A stretch of DNA of 64,000 bases from Dermacentor variabilis (taxonomy: Eukaryota; Arthropoda; Arachnida; Ixodida; Ixodidae), in NCBI RefSeq assembly GCF_050947875.1, contig NC_134576.1:60020255-60084254 (forward strand). Direction: 5' to 3'. Positions 24,161-35,404 of this stretch are shown here, piece by piece. The notes below the pieces were generated by a model, which worked only from the letters and a program-made list of their open reading frames with translations, did not search any database and was not told the origin of the DNA. The stretch's first letter is position 1. The number at the start of each line of letters is the position of its first letter. The translations under genes and the position numbers were made by a program.

Positions 24161-24755
24161 CATTTCAATAATGCCTACCTCAGCAAATCAATAGCAGACG
24201 CTCACCAATTAGAAGACGCTTCACCTTGTAGGACCATTTGCGACACAGTAGCGCTATGGCCTAGGAAAAAGCAAATAGTCGTCCACCAAAAACACACAGA
24301 ATAAATTCTAAGCTTAAATTTATATACCTTCACTGCTACGAGCATTGCAATGTTTCTTTTTCTCGCTACTTACAAGGCTCTTTTAAACACTCGAACAGTA
24401 CTAAGCACTATAGAACCATCTGCCAACCATTTAGTAAAGTCCCATAAATACTCGTTATTCCTGCAGCCCATATTGGAACAAATTACCAGACATTGTTGAG
24501 AACTGCACGACAATTGATTCATTTGTAAAAAGCATAGAGGCAATGACATTTTCCTAGATATAATGGCTTACGTTTCCGACCAGCTGAGTGTCTTTTTTTT
24601 TTATCGTTCCTTTGTTGTCTGAATATTAGTTCTACAGTACTTGTTTTTCTTGATTAATATTATTATTTGTACTCTTTTCATGCTCAATTATGTATCCTTC
24701 TTGAGCCCGGAAATGGCCTTCATCACATGTAAATAAGAAAATAATAAAGTTACCG

Positions 24756-26709
24756 TGGGATGTGATTACGTTATTATTATGCGGTTTTGCATGCAAATGA
24801 CTTGAGAGAGAGAAAGAGAGAGAGAAAGACTATAAAGTCTGGTAAATGAATTGCGACTTCGCCACCGTGCAACAGGGAAATGGTAAAAACAGAAAAAGAC
24901 ACAAAAGGAAATAGGACAGAGATCAGGCACCCCAGAGGCGACAACGAGGTCTAATGTTTAAAGGTTTGTGTTGTTGAACAAAGTGACGCGTACTTTTTGG
25001 TATAAGTGCAAAGCGCACTCATGATTCCCGGTGTATTTTTTGTATGACTTACGTGCATTAATTAGTCGCGTACTCAGTGTAATCCCAATATTCAATCTAC
25101 AATACTAATGATTGGTTTCTTCCGCTGCGTCCTCAGATTCCTTGTGCAGAATATCGCATGCCTTTTGCACCGGCAGCACAGGCGGTCGCCGCCGAATTCA
25201 CGTAATCCACTCGGCATGAGGATCTCATTTCCTGCAGTCTGTTTTTGTCGCGTCTGGGTCCTCGTCGGCATACAGTCATGAGCGCCTGCATTCATATTTA
25301 ACGAACAAGCGCTAACATAGGAACTCCCTGCCACGTACTTGCAGACAAGGCTGCCAAGATGTGTTCACAGCCCACCAGCTGCGCCTGACTCGAAAATTCA
25401 TGTAGTTACTTCTTTGTGCGAGGCACTCATGGCAGTGCCGCGTCGCTTGTACAAGTTATCCGCGCGAGGAAAGTCTGTTCTGTCTTCGCATTCTATCCCA
25501 GCTGTGGAAGAAGCAATGCATTCTTAATGGAAGACCACCACGGCGATCCCCAGTATTCTCTCTAGGAAGTGTTAAAAGAAGAGTCATAGGTGAAGCTTAA
25601 CCTTGTTTTGGTTTACTCTGTTTGATGTCCCTGAGATAGTCATGGCCTTCTTTCCTGACCTCAGGAAATTCAGATGTTTTGGAACACTATGGCTTATACA
25701 TAAAAAATGAAGATACATATACTGCCGAGCGGCTCTACAGCGAAATGATCTGCATAACGAAAGAGTGATTGTGTCCAGGTAGAATTGCTAACTTTCCTAT
25801 GTATTCTGAGCGCCTCCAGAACGACGACTACTGAAACGAATGCGCCTGCCGAATAAGGGAGTGTAGGCGTCCCCGATGGCTGATTGGTTACTTTACAACC
25901 ACCTTCACTAACCAGTACCACAACTGCCCTCCACAGGCGTCATCAAGGTGCCCTCTGCACTAGCGCTAACGTTAGAGACGCCCTTCACGAGCGTGCCGAT
26001 ATCAGAAATGCTGAATCACTGCTGCGGGAATCTCTCAAGTCATACGCCGCTTGTTGCGGCGCTCCAGCGGACGCAACGGCTGACGAATGTGTCGCAATTG
26101 TTTATGACATTGTTATAAACTTTAACTGACCATCAGGGACGCCTTCAATGCCATTTAGGCGGAAGAGATAGAAATGTCAGCGAAGGCAACTGTGACAAAC
26201 ATCCCGTAAACAAACAAAAATTTTGACGGCAAGGGACGGTGGAGACTATCAACGATCTGCACCTTTGCCTAAGCGCTGCGTTTGACCGCCAGGGATGTTG
26301 AGAACATCGGGGCAATCAGGTTGGCTATAGTGGAGAAGTTTTCCGGACAAATTGCTAAAAAAAAACCGCTATTTATTTCAAAAATGTTTCTCTCTAATTC
26401 AGGTCAAACAAAGGTTTTCCTTTATTGAACGCGCTTCGCCTGGTCTATGGGCGTCTTGCGCTGGAGTTTGAGGTATAGTAGCGGCGCCTGGTGGCGGCGC
26501 GCCATACGTCATCTGGGTACCGGCTTGGGTAGTATTGAGCTCTGTCTGTGGCGAAGCACGTTTGTAGCCCGAGTTTTGCATCGATTCGCACTTTTTTCTG
26601 CCCTGTTGCGAGTGCGAAAAGGCTCGTCACTTCTCACAGACCACGCCGACCACGCTGCGAGCTAGCCGCAGCCTATAGTTTAACGAAAACGGACTCTCCG
26701 TGAGGCGTA
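24756..26709. other. No gene assigned
   Basis: A GA-rich run lies at about 24804-24828. An 81-codon plus frame at 25884-26129 has no recognised motif. Just before the THAP exon (26430-26700) the sequence becomes GC- and CpG-richer, which would suit a promoter, but no TATA box or initiator is convincing. Confidence 0.5.
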
Positions 26710-26912
26710 ATGCTGGAAGCAGAAGGAATCGGTGACACCGATCCGGAGAGACCTAGCTCAGCCTCGAAAAAGCGTCACCGTCGTTACTTCTGCGTTGTGG
26801 GCTGCCATAAACAAGAAGGCCTGAATCCCAACATCAGATTCAATCGTTTTCTTTCAAGGCCTCACGAAGCGGAGCGTCGGGCGCGCTGGAGAGCTGCAGT
26901 TCGTCGCGCTGG
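26710..26912 (+). CDS. First coding exon with THAP zinc-finger start
   Basis: The ATG at 26710 has G at -3. The frame encodes an acidic leader of about 20 residues, a basic KKRHRR stretch, then YFCVVGCHKQE, IRFNRF and ARWRAAVRRAG. This follows the N-terminal half of a THAP domain: the first Cys pair (C-V-V-G-C), a (F/Y)xRF block and the W..A.RR helix. The frame leaves at G|GTAAGC (GT at 26913-26914), a good 5' splice site, so the second Cys/His pair should lie on the next exon; I could not find that exon. THAP domains bind DNA and occur in cellular regulators and in P-element-type transposases, so either a host gene or a domesticated transposase is possible. Confidence 0.6.
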
Positions 26913-27637
26913 GTAAGCGAAACTTCGCGCCATGCTGACTGCTTCGCCTGTCTTGAAGCTTGCTTGATTATCTGCGTTCTAAAATTCAGTCCTACAGCCC
27001 GACGGCAGACCAACATAGCAGCAGGCATGGCTGGTGATTCAAGATTCGAGACCCGGCCACAGCGAGAATTAAAAATTCGACTGGTGCGAAGTGGTGAAGT
27101 GACGAGGTGTGTGCACAAATGACACAAATGACCACAAATGGTCGGGCTGATTCGGTGCCAATTCACTACACCACTACGAGCAGCACAGGTTGAAGAGTTA
27201 AATGTGCTCATCCTTGACCTCAAGGCAGCACGTTGAGGCAGCGCGGCAAGGTAGTATTGATTGCAGCAAATCGATGTTCGAGCGCTGTCATTAAAAGCTA
27301 CATTAAGCGAGGAACGCACGAGCTTGCGCTGCAGCGCGATTCGCACGTACGTTACTGCGAGCTCACATGCATTGAATCAGTTATTTACCAGTTGCTAAAG
27401 GGACAGATGGTTGCTACTACAGTGCAGGCATAACTACTTGTCTAGCGGCATGCCGTCAACAAAGATTGCAGGAGGTCCGCCGTTTCACGGCATGCTAAAA
27501 GACCGCTGCCGTCGTGGAGGGTACCGTCGTGGGCTAGAGCAGTTCCGTACACGTCTGCTTATCGTTGCTGTGAGTTCATTTATAGCAAGCATTTCCTCGC
27601 GTTTGTGCGCTTGAATCTAGCAGTGTGGAAACCTTAC
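26913..27637. other. Intron-like interval, no exon recognised
   Basis: It follows the THAP exon donor and precedes the minus-strand exon donor. Open frames on both strands here (for example 26840-27346 minus) have no family motif, and no CxxH half-finger was found. Confidence 0.45.
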
Positions 27638-27882
27638 CTGAAGTTGAACTTCGCACGCGACTCGCTTCACTTGCGATTGACACCGTGCTAAAACTTCGCC
27701 GCTTATTTCTTGAACGGCGTACACGTATTCGGCGTTGCATAATTCATTGCCTTTACGCAGCGTGCCACCCCTGAAAAAATCTACGACGCCCGATATTCGC
27801 TGCAAGCCGTGGTACAACAAAATCGAAAGTGGTAGGTCCATATTGTAAACGTGCTTCCCGAAGCAGACGGTCAAGCTTGGTA
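27638..27882 (-). CDS. Internal exon of an unidentified gene
   Basis: The minus-strand frame is open across 245 bases, from a pyrimidine-rich acceptor (TTTCTGTCCTCAACTGCGTAG, intron side at 27883 and above) to a strong donor CAG|GTAAGG (GT at 27636-27637). It encodes about 81 residues including FGKHVYNMDLPLS, YHGLQRISGVVDFFRGG, GNELCNAEYVYAVQEISGEV and LARCQSQVKRVACEVQLQ. The last part resembles the segment before a SWIM-type CxC..CxH zinc finger in arthropod nuclease-like or transposase-like proteins, but that finger would be on the next exon and was not found, so the family is only a guess. It is convergent with the THAP exon on the other strand. Confidence 0.5.
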
Positions 27883-29542
27883 CTACGCAGTTGAGGACAG
27901 AAAGCGCTTTTTAGCACCATTTTTGCAGCGCCCCCTGGGCAATGCAAGAGCCCCATAGTGAGTGGTGTGGGGCATAACTTTTAACAATAAAGTGACCTAT
28001 CTAACGAAGAGCATTAGAGCACCTGAGCACTTCGTAATAAAGAGTTTTAATTGTACATGTGCGTATGTAAGTTGATTATATCATGAAATAAGTTTTATTC
28101 TAAGCTCTGTAACTTCCTAAAATTTTCTGCAATAATAAAATGCAATCAGTATGACGTCCTAAGAAGCTTACTGCTTATTTTTAAAGACAACAAGCGAGTC
28201 CTGGTGCTTTATTTAATTTGCTGTATATCTGACAATTAAGTTCATTTGTCTCCGCGACGAAAACTCATGACTCGACAGGCTAATATAGATGTTTTCAGCT
28301 GGAAGAACACAAAAAGAAAAAGGCTAGAGGGAAGCCTTGGTGTCGCTGTCAATAAAAAAAAAAGTTGATGGTGTCTGCGTTCTAGCCAGAGGGTGGCGAA
28401 CAATGCAAGGAATATTTATTTTTCTTAGGTGCCATACCGCTCTCTTCTTATTTCCCCAGTTCTGCTAGAAGTCTTCAGCGTCTTATACGAGGAGAAATGA
28501 AAACAGACAGCTTATCTGTAAGAAAACAAGGCTAAAACACGGAAAGTGCGCTGGTTCCTCTAGGCGAAATGGAGTCAGCAAGTCCACCGGACTGTTTATT
28601 TTTTCGTCGGCGGTCTGATTTTCAAAGCTGCAGCAACATTCGATCCTAGCCCAGGACTCATATGCGTCTTATTTTTCCCGGCTTCGACATTCAGCTACTA
28701 CATTATATGGCGAGAGGCAAGCATCGCAGCCTCAGCCACAGCTTGCACTAAATCGACCGATAACAAATTTAAAGCATTCCTCGTTTCTACGTGCGATGGA
28801 TAGCCTATATGTGAAGTATCTATACCTGCAGGGAAAGGCTATACCTGTCCGGGAAAGTACCTATTCGGGAAGTATCTATACCTATACGGGAAATGTCTGG
28901 AAATTTTCAAAGCGTAATTTTTCGATCTGCGAAGTCTGTTTTACTTAATGTGTACTGATGCGGGCGACATAGCGAGCTGGCAGTGATGGCGACGATGGCG
29001 ACATAAACTGGGCAATTCAAAGCTCAACCGGATAAGGCGATAGAATAGCTGCTGTTTCACGTGGTGAAATTGAGGCCTAAAAATATCCGTAACAACTTTT
29101 TATTACTATGAAAATGTCGCGGACTCCATTATATCTTTCAAAATTTCCTGCTGGGGAGGGAGATAAACATGAAAGCTTTGACGTCTTTCCGGGTCCACAA
29201 TTCGTTCTGTTGCATGCAAAGAGCAAAAGAATACTTTGAGATCGGTGTCTGTTTCTCAGACGCATCTCAGGGGAAGTCGTCGCCACCTATTTGTCCGGCC
29301 AATCAACGAATGGATGGTTGCGAAACTGCGTGACGTCAGCGCAGCGACTCCGCGAGTCCCTCCCCCGCCAGGCCACCCGGTGCACCCGGTGCGGGAGACG
29401 AGATAAACACCGGTTCTAATTAGGGAGCGCACGTTTAGGCCTTTGTAAATGTGTTTTAGGCGCGTATAATACGCGCTAAAGCTATCATTTAAGGCATACA
29501 AGGTTTATTTAGCTGCGCCATTTTTTTTTAAATCGTCTGTCT
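27883..29542. other. No gene seen
   Basis: Mostly AT-rich. A short tandem-like stretch near 28805-28895 repeats GGGAAAGT and TATCTATACCT words. A CpG-richer block near 29260-29410 contains a TGACGTCA site (about 29331) but no gene start was supported. Confidence 0.55.
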
Positions 29543-29556
29543 CCATGTCACTACTT

Positions 29557-29764
29557 GAGCTGGGCTGCTGAGCACGAGGTCGCGGGATCGAATGCCGGCC
29601 ACGGCGGCCGCATTGCGATGGGGGCGAAATGCGAAAACACCCGTGTACTTAGATTTAGGTGCACGTTAAAGAACCCCAGGTGGTCGAAATTTCTGGAGCC
29701 CTCCACTACGGCGTGCCTCATAATCAGAAAGTGGTTTTGGCACGTAAAACCCCATAATTTTTTT
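29557..29764 (+). mobile_element. Ruka SINE with 14-bp target duplication
   Basis: The best-preserved copy in the window. It starts inside the tRNA-like head (GCTGCTGAGCACGAGGTCG), with the A box lost by 5' truncation. It continues through GCCACGGCGGCCGCATT, the TTAGGTGCACGTTAAAGAAC, CCCAGGTGGTCG and GGCGTGCCTCATAATCAGAA blocks, and TTTTGGCACGTAAAACCCC, and ends in AATTTTTTT. A 14-base direct repeat, CCATGTCACTACTT, flanks it at 29543-29556 and 29765-29778, which fixes both ends. Such SINEs depend on a LINE reverse transcriptase for movement. Confidence 0.9.
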
Positions 29765-29778
29765 CCATGTCACTACTT

Positions 29779-30471
29779 CTATGGAAAATGTACATGTTTA
29801 TTGAATGTTTCGCGTAGTCGTGTTTAATAATTTTTTAATTATTTACCTTACGGTACGGATGTCATCTGCGAATTGTGGTAGTGAGTATCCAAGGTACACT
29901 CACTTGGAATGAATTCTAAGGATTATATCAGTTTCGAGATGTTAATTTTCAAAGGGTCCAACAGACTGCATTGGCGTTCCAGTTACTTTTTTACTTCAAT
30001 CCATAAACCAGCACTTTCTTGAAAATGTGGAATTACTATGCATTTTTACCAGACTTTTGACGGCGCATATCTCGAAGCCGGCGCCATCATCACAATTATT
30101 TCAATGTCGATATGCGGTCTCTACTCACTAGCTACAGCTATTAGATTAAAATATGTGCCTGAAGTAATTAATTAAACAGTTAATAGCTTAATTACGCTAT
30201 CATTTCAATTAAGCATTTTGACTTCTCGTAGAAGTAATGGCCGTCTCATTAAAAAACTTAGCTGAATGGTTAGAATCGCGCTAACTGCCACATACATTTT
30301 TTTTATTTGGTGCAGCTAAAAGAACACCCTACTTTTAGGCGCCAAGCACTGTCCTGGAAGCCCCACTGTATAGTGTCAGTTATTAAGAACATGAGCTGTG
30401 CATCTGAGGCCAAATTATGGTTTCCTAAGGAACACAGCACACTAAACCAATGTTTTCTGAAACTATTCACT
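29779..30471. other. No gene seen
   Basis: AT-rich spacer between two SINE copies, with no motifs. Confidence 0.6.
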
Positions 30472-30685
30472 GTGGTTGCTTAGTAGTCAAGGCGCTGCGC
30501 TGCTAAGCACGAGGTCGCGGGATGAAATCCTGGACACAGCGGCCGCATTTCAATGGAGGCGAAATATGAGAAGGTCCGTGCATTGGGCGTGCGTTAAACA
30601 ACCCCAGGTCGTAAAAATTTATCCACAGTCCCCACTACCGCGTGCCTCATAGTCCAATCGTGGTTTTAATACGCAAGATCTCTGA
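30472..30685 (+). mobile_element. Degenerate Ruka SINE including head
   Basis: Begins at the tRNA-like head (GTGGTTGCTTAGTAGTCAAGG), then GCTGCTAAGCACGAGGTCGC, GCGGCCGCATTTCAATGG, CGTGCGTTAAACAACCCC, CCGCGTGCCTCATAGTC and TGGTTTTAATACG. It is more diverged than the 29557 copy but retains the 5' promoter region that copy has lost. Confidence 0.8.
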
Positions 30686-31197
30686 AATCAACTTTGCACA
30701 AATTGTTCTAAAATTAATTTTATTTCCTCAACAACTCAGACAGAGACAGGCTGTGTTCATTACAAGATATATCTGAAATCTGTGCCACTAGCAACCATGG
30801 GAAATTTTTTGAACGCCGTGAGAAACAAGCATAACTTCTAGATTTCCGGGTTTTTGTTGTGACTTTTTTTCCCTGAGTATTATTGACACTGCAGAAATTG
30901 AACGCTCAGTATCTACCAAAGTTAGGCGCATGCTTGTAATACGGAGCAATACGGAGTTCGAGGATCCAACGTCTAGTGGAATCGCAAACTTTCGCAGATC
31001 GGAACCTTTGACAGTTCTTTCAGTACCAAAAACGTCAGAGTTTTGCCCGAAAGAGATTAAAGTTTCAAACCCTTTTAGTTACAGGTTCACTGGGGATGGT
31101 AGCGAACCTTTCCTGAATGCCAAATTGAGCTCCACATGCGAGGTCAGAGTTTCTCTCGAGTGTTCATGTTTCTTGATGATGTCGGCTAAACATGCGA
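30686..31197. other. No gene seen
   Basis: No motif recognised; a plus frame at 30930-31217 is without family features. Confidence 0.55.
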
Positions 31198-31253
31198 AAT
31201 CCGCCGTGGTTGCGTAGTGGCTGTGGTGTTGGACTGCTAAGAACGAGTTCGCG

Positions 31254-31255
<2 letters not shown>
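31198..31255 (+). mobile_element. Ruka SINE head fragment
   Basis: CCGCCGTGGTTGCGTAGTGG, then GTGTTGGACTGCTAAGAACG and AGTTCGCGG match the tRNA-like head of the other copies, then the sequence passes abruptly into a CA repeat just before the B box. Confidence 0.75.
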
Positions 31256-31351
<96 letters not shown>

Positions 31352-31399
31352 GCGCGCGCGCGCGCGCGCACGCACACGCACGCACGCATGCACGCACAT

Positions 31400-31433
<34 letters not shown>
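31256..31433. repeat. (CA)n-(CG)n-(GA)n compound microsatellite
   Basis: CA repeat at 31256-31348, alternating CG at 31351-31369, mixed CGCA/CACG to about 31400, then GA at 31403-31433. The CA and CG parts are alternating purine-pyrimidine sequence. Confidence 0.97.
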
Positions 31434-31435
<2 letters not shown>

Positions 31436-32431
31436 CGCAGCGTGTTCAGAGGACAGTGCCAGGCCGTAATCCGGCTGCATATACGACGTCATACATAACG
31501 TGTCCCTTCGTCCACAATACCATGCGTCGTGCATTTCTTCCATGCTAATCGCATTAACTTCGACACTCATCGTGAGATTGATTCTGCCATAATGTTCTAA
31601 ATGCGTAAGCATTTCTATGACTACCCATTGAGGAAAGGCGTCCGTAAGATGGTTGCTTTAAAGATATATGGCCCGCACCAGTGAGCGAAGTGACCTTCGT
31701 GCTGCCTCTCGCTCCAACGTGATCTACGCGGTGAGAACAGAGCGCCCACGAAGCTATCAGCACTCCACGCACTCTGTCCCTCATCGCAGATCGCTTTCAA
31801 GATAGTGCCTGCGCGGCCGCGCAAGACGGAGACGCCGCTGGAGTACTGTTGATCAAAGTTGATAATGGTTCGCATCGAGGCAGCGTCGTCGACCACCTCT
31901 ACGTACGAGGTCTACCAATCGGCACATTGTTCAGTTACGTCACCTACTGCAGCACGGATCGGCCAGTGGTCATCTTTCGCGAAGCAACGGCATCATCCAA
32001 ATTCTCCGTGATGCAATTTAAAAATAAAGAAGGAACGCAAGAAGAAAGAAAACAAACAAGAGTGGAAAGTACGAGACCGTAACAAAAGACAGTCTACACA
32101 ACACATACTCTTGTATGTGCTTGCTTCATTTTCAAGATCTGACTCGTGATTTCATCCCATATCCATATCCTCTGAGTGTTATCTATAACATGAGAGAACA
32201 TTACTCGCCTCTTCTTCGTCGTCTCATGCTGGTGTCAGTTAATATTTCGGTTCTGCAACCGCACTTCACCGTTTCCCGATTCTTTCGCGGCATTTCTCGC
32301 GATTACACCAGACACGGCAGCATACGACAACGAAGCAGCAGGTGATTAGCAGCGAATTCTTACGCATCATTTAGATAACTCCGCCAGGAGATTATGTGTG
32401 TAATATTTTCTGAAATATGTTGCGCTCTCAC
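31434..32431. other. No gene seen
   Basis: GC-moderate sequence with overlapping sense and antisense frames, none with recognised motifs. Confidence 0.55.

Positions 32432-32502
<71 letters not shown>
32432..32502 (+). repeat. (ATT)n microsatellite
   Basis: About 23 uninterrupted ATT/TTA units. Ruka SINEs in this window can end in ATT repeats (see 50084), but no SINE body abuts it directly on either side. Confidence 0.97.
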
Positions 32503-32507
<5 letters not shown>

Positions 32508-32611
32508 ACCGTCATCACGGCTCACAGTTACGCACGGTATATGGAAGACGCCGTAGTGGGAAACTCCTGTCTGGTTTCGGCTAAATGAGCTGCTTCAACG
32601 CGCGCCAAAAA

Positions 32612-32725
32612 CATCCCACACGTGGTCGTGCATTCTGCTCCCGTCGGAATGCGGCTTCAGCAACTGGGATTGGAACCCACGACCTTGCGCTCATTAGCAG
32701 GACGCCATAGCAATTCAGCCATGGC
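32612..32725 (-). mobile_element. SINE head fragment, Ruka-like
   Basis: On the minus strand: CCATGGCTGAATTGCTATGG, then CGTCCTGCTAATGAGCGCAA and GGTCGTGGGTTCCAATCCCA (B-box-like GGGTTCCAATCC), then GCCGCATTCCGACGGGAGC. The order matches the Ruka head and the start of its body. The rest of the body is missing or unrecognisable. Confidence 0.65.
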
Positions 32726-33494
32726 GTAGTGGATTGAATTGTTTTTGTTGGGATGTTTTAGTGTCTGTAGACATGTGTGGATATCTATGTCTCTGTGAGA
32801 CATGTGTGAATGTCTATGTGCGAATATCTCTCTTCTTTTATTTTCACTTCCCTGTATTCATAGGTGATGTCAGGAAAAAACAACTACCACAACTAGCGTA
32901 CCACCTCAAATCAAAATTTGGCTGGGGCAAGTAGACCGTCACGCGTGCACAAGAATAGAGCTCTCGCAGTGGGTGGTTGAAGAACAATGCTGCGTATTGT
33001 TGTGTTCAGCGATAAATTCTTGGGGCATTTAAGCACGTGTGATCCAATAAATCGCACCATCGGTCGATATAAAAGAATTATGTGGTTACTACGAGTAATA
33101 TTCATACAACCAACGATTTTTTTTAGTTACCACTATAAATACGAACTTCTGGGAGAAGATACAACTGCGATATTGAAGAGAGAGAAAGAAACGAAAAAGC
33201 AAAAGTAGGGAGGTTCACCAAGCACTGCGATATTGAAGCTGCCGACTGCAGCTACGATTTTCTTCTACGAAAAATTCTGTGCCCTGCTACTGTAATACTA
33301 TCGGTCAACGAAACTTCTTGCAGCATACATTAAACTTCTGCATGAATGCCACACAAGTTTAAAAACAAGAGCCATGGAGCCATGACAGATAGCTAAGCTA
33401 TGAAATAGGAAAAAAATACCTGTTCTTACAATGGAAATGTGTAAGTAATAAGGAAAAAGACAATGCATGCGGATGAAAATAGAAATACCCGCTG
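32726..33494. other. No gene seen
   Basis: Includes a few GTGTGAATGTCTATGTG-like short repeats near 32765-32825. No coding motif. Confidence 0.55.
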
Positions 33495-33567
33495 GTAGGA
33501 AGGCTAGTCGGAGCCGAACCCACACCATTTCTCAATACGCCACCATTCTCGGCCAATAGAGCTACAG
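33495..33567 (-). mobile_element. tRNA-like SINE head, third type
   Basis: The minus strand reads GTAGCTCTATTGGCCGAGAA, then TGGTGGCGTATTGAGAAATG and GTGTGGGTTCGGCTCCGACT. TGGCCGAGAATGG is A-box-like and GGTTCGGCTCC is B-box-like, about 30 bases apart. It differs from Ruka and from the 9.3-kb SINE. The body is not defined. Confidence 0.5.
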
Positions 33568-33697
33568 TAGCAGCTCTTACCCTGTTTACTTTGATATTTA
33601 CGTATCAGTGGCAGCTGTTACCCTGTTTACCTTCTTTGATATTTACGTGTCAGTGGCAGTTGTTACCCTGTTTACCTTCTTTGATTTTTACGTATGA
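33566..33697 (+). repeat. Short tandem repeat, about 45 bp x 3
   Basis: Three units starting AGTAGCAGCTCTTACC (33566), AGTGGCAGCTGTTACC (33607) and AGTGGCAGTTGTTACC (33652). Each continues CCTGTTTAC, (CTTC)TTTGAT and TTTACGT. The first unit lacks a CTTC. Confidence 0.85.
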
Positions 33698-34624
33698 AAA
33701 CCACGTGGTTATAGCCGACGGACTATTAGCCTTCTCGACTCACCGTCATGGGGACGGACGTGCAAAAGCCTTTCAAGTGCAGTTGGCATGTAGTACCTGA
33801 ACTCTTTCATATTGACGCTGGCCGCTATAGGAATGTAAGCTACCTATAGTATCCAGGTTACCCAAGTCCAAACCCTCTATTCAGTGTACGAGACGAATAA
33901 AGCAAATCGACCGGCTCATATTTCTTTTTCTGCGTTATAACTATAAAACATTAACAGACAACGAGGTTTCACGTGGTTGTGAGAAAAAAAAGCCTTCGCG
34001 AATGTATGCCGACACCATTCAGGAAGGTGTTGGCATGCACAGATAGCACACAACACCTTTCAGAAATATTAAGAGCGTGTTTATTAGCTCGCAGCCTTGA
34101 TCTAAGGCAGCGGCAGGAGCGCTGCGTCAGAGAACGCGGTCGTGACCGGCTTTTCGTGATCCCCACGCAGGTGGCGCTACCTTAAAAGCTCCTAGCCCAC
34201 CGCCAACGCGGAAAGGGGCGGGGCATGTGAGCGTGACATATAAGGCAAGATGAGAAAGGAAAATAGCCGATTGCAGTTGACCCGCGAATGCACGGATAAT
34301 CGCCGCACGAATACACGCAATATGGACAGGCTCGAAAAAACACTTCTATGAAGCACGCGCTGAGGAACAGAAAACTGTAACGGCAGTCTTTCACGTTGCT
34401 GTGTAATGTTCTCATTGACACTTTCCATAGAATTATAACATTTGGGAAGTTGATTAATTCCTTAAGAATAATTATGTACTTGGGCGGAATGAAAAAAAAA
34501 TAATCTGAGTATCTCTAAGCACAGACAAACAACATTACCTTGGTTCTTTCCAGCTGCGTGGCATTTGCATATATTTGAATATTGATGCATGATAGTAGGG
34601 ATCCCCTGTGCTATTTATTCTTAA
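33698..34624. other. No gene seen
   Basis: Contains an imperfect inverted stretch near 34018-34060 (AAGGTGTTG ... CAACACCTT). Frames overlap antisense and lack motifs. Confidence 0.5.
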
Positions 34625-35045
34625 CAAGTTAAAGGAGTACTGACACAAAAAAATCCACGTGGTTTTTTCTGCGTTAATAAGTAGTTAATGACCCAGTAAT
34701 CATGGCAAGAAACCTCATTTACTTCAGAGCGCGGAAGGTTATTATTTGCAGTCTTTTTTGTAGCGACCAGTCGACGTTTCCGTTCCAGAGAGCAACGAGA
34801 CCGGACAAACGGGAATGTAAACAAAGTGGTCACGTGTTCGCAAAAAGCCATGACGTATGCTCTGACGCGCAGCCAGCGTGCGCGACCAACTTGCTGAATA
34901 TTGTCGTGCGACTGCCGCATCGGTCGGACGACCGCAGCCAATGACAGCGCCGGTAGCGTGAACGTCTTGGCCACGTGGTAAACCCGGCGGGGCGGGGCCG
35001 GCGAGCGGGCGCCGCGCCGTTCCGATCATGTCTGTTTTTTTTTCT
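34625..35045. repeat. Possible dispersed repeat, unclassified
   Basis: Starts TTAAAGGAGTACTGACACAA, becomes GC-rich (GGCGGGGCGGGGCCGG near 34985) and ends in a poly-T/pyrimidine stretch just before the palindromic array. The start resembles a repeat I associate with tick genomes, but no second copy occurs in the window to confirm this. Confidence 0.3.
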
Positions 35046-35062
35046 CTCCCTCCCTTACAAAA

Positions 35063-35168
35063 ATTTTTATAGAAAGTCCATAGACAGTCTATAGACATTT
35101 GTCTATGAAGTCTATAGACTGTCTATAGACATTTCTTTAGACTCTTTAGACTCTATAGACATTTCTTT
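35063..35168. repeat. Palindromic GTCTATAGAC array, left part
   Basis: Repeats of GTCTATAGAC and close variants, with CATTTCTTTAGAC linkers. The same array resumes at 40129 after the LINE, showing that the LINE is inserted in it. Confidence 0.9.
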
Positions 35169-35404
35169 AGCAGCAGCAGCAGTGGTGGTGTAGCAGTGTA
35201 TGCATGCTTGATTGTTTCGCCTCGACTTCACAGGTTTACGCTATCGGCCTGCCTAAAGAAATCTTCAGCACCTACTCGCGACCCTGATCGTGCAAGTAAC
35301 CGGCCCAATCGCCAGCTGCGTGCGTCATCGGGCTCCCGGCGTGATTCTGACAGCTCACCGCAGCCCTCGGATCTGCGCTTGCGCCTGGTGGCCAGCAGCT
35401 TGCC

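Larger units (their letters stand above)
20206..24755 (+). mobile_element. Second degenerate LINE with 5' monomer remnants
   Basis: A plus-strand non-LTR retrotransposon relic: a 5' region with at least one full and one partial repeat unit, an N-terminal frame with a 2A-like motif, endonuclease and reverse transcriptase remnants, and a 3' end near TAAATAAGAAAATAATAAAG at 24729-24748. Reverse transcriptase wording (CKLYENIIFKAII, STATQLL, FLDFSKTFDLVRHRDL) differs from the copies at 14 kb and 35 kb, so it is a separate family of the CR1/Jockey group. Confidence 0.75.

Noticed and set aside
26840..27346. 168-codon minus open frame antisense to the THAP exon
   Set aside because: It is partly the antisense of the THAP coding exon and shows no family motif.
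31079..31612. 177-codon minus frame of alternating Val-Cys, and related His-Thr frames
   Set aside because: Translation of the CA/CG/GA microsatellite; no protein-like sequence outside the repeat.
32394..32588. Poly-isoleucine open frame
   Set aside because: Translation of the ATT microsatellite.
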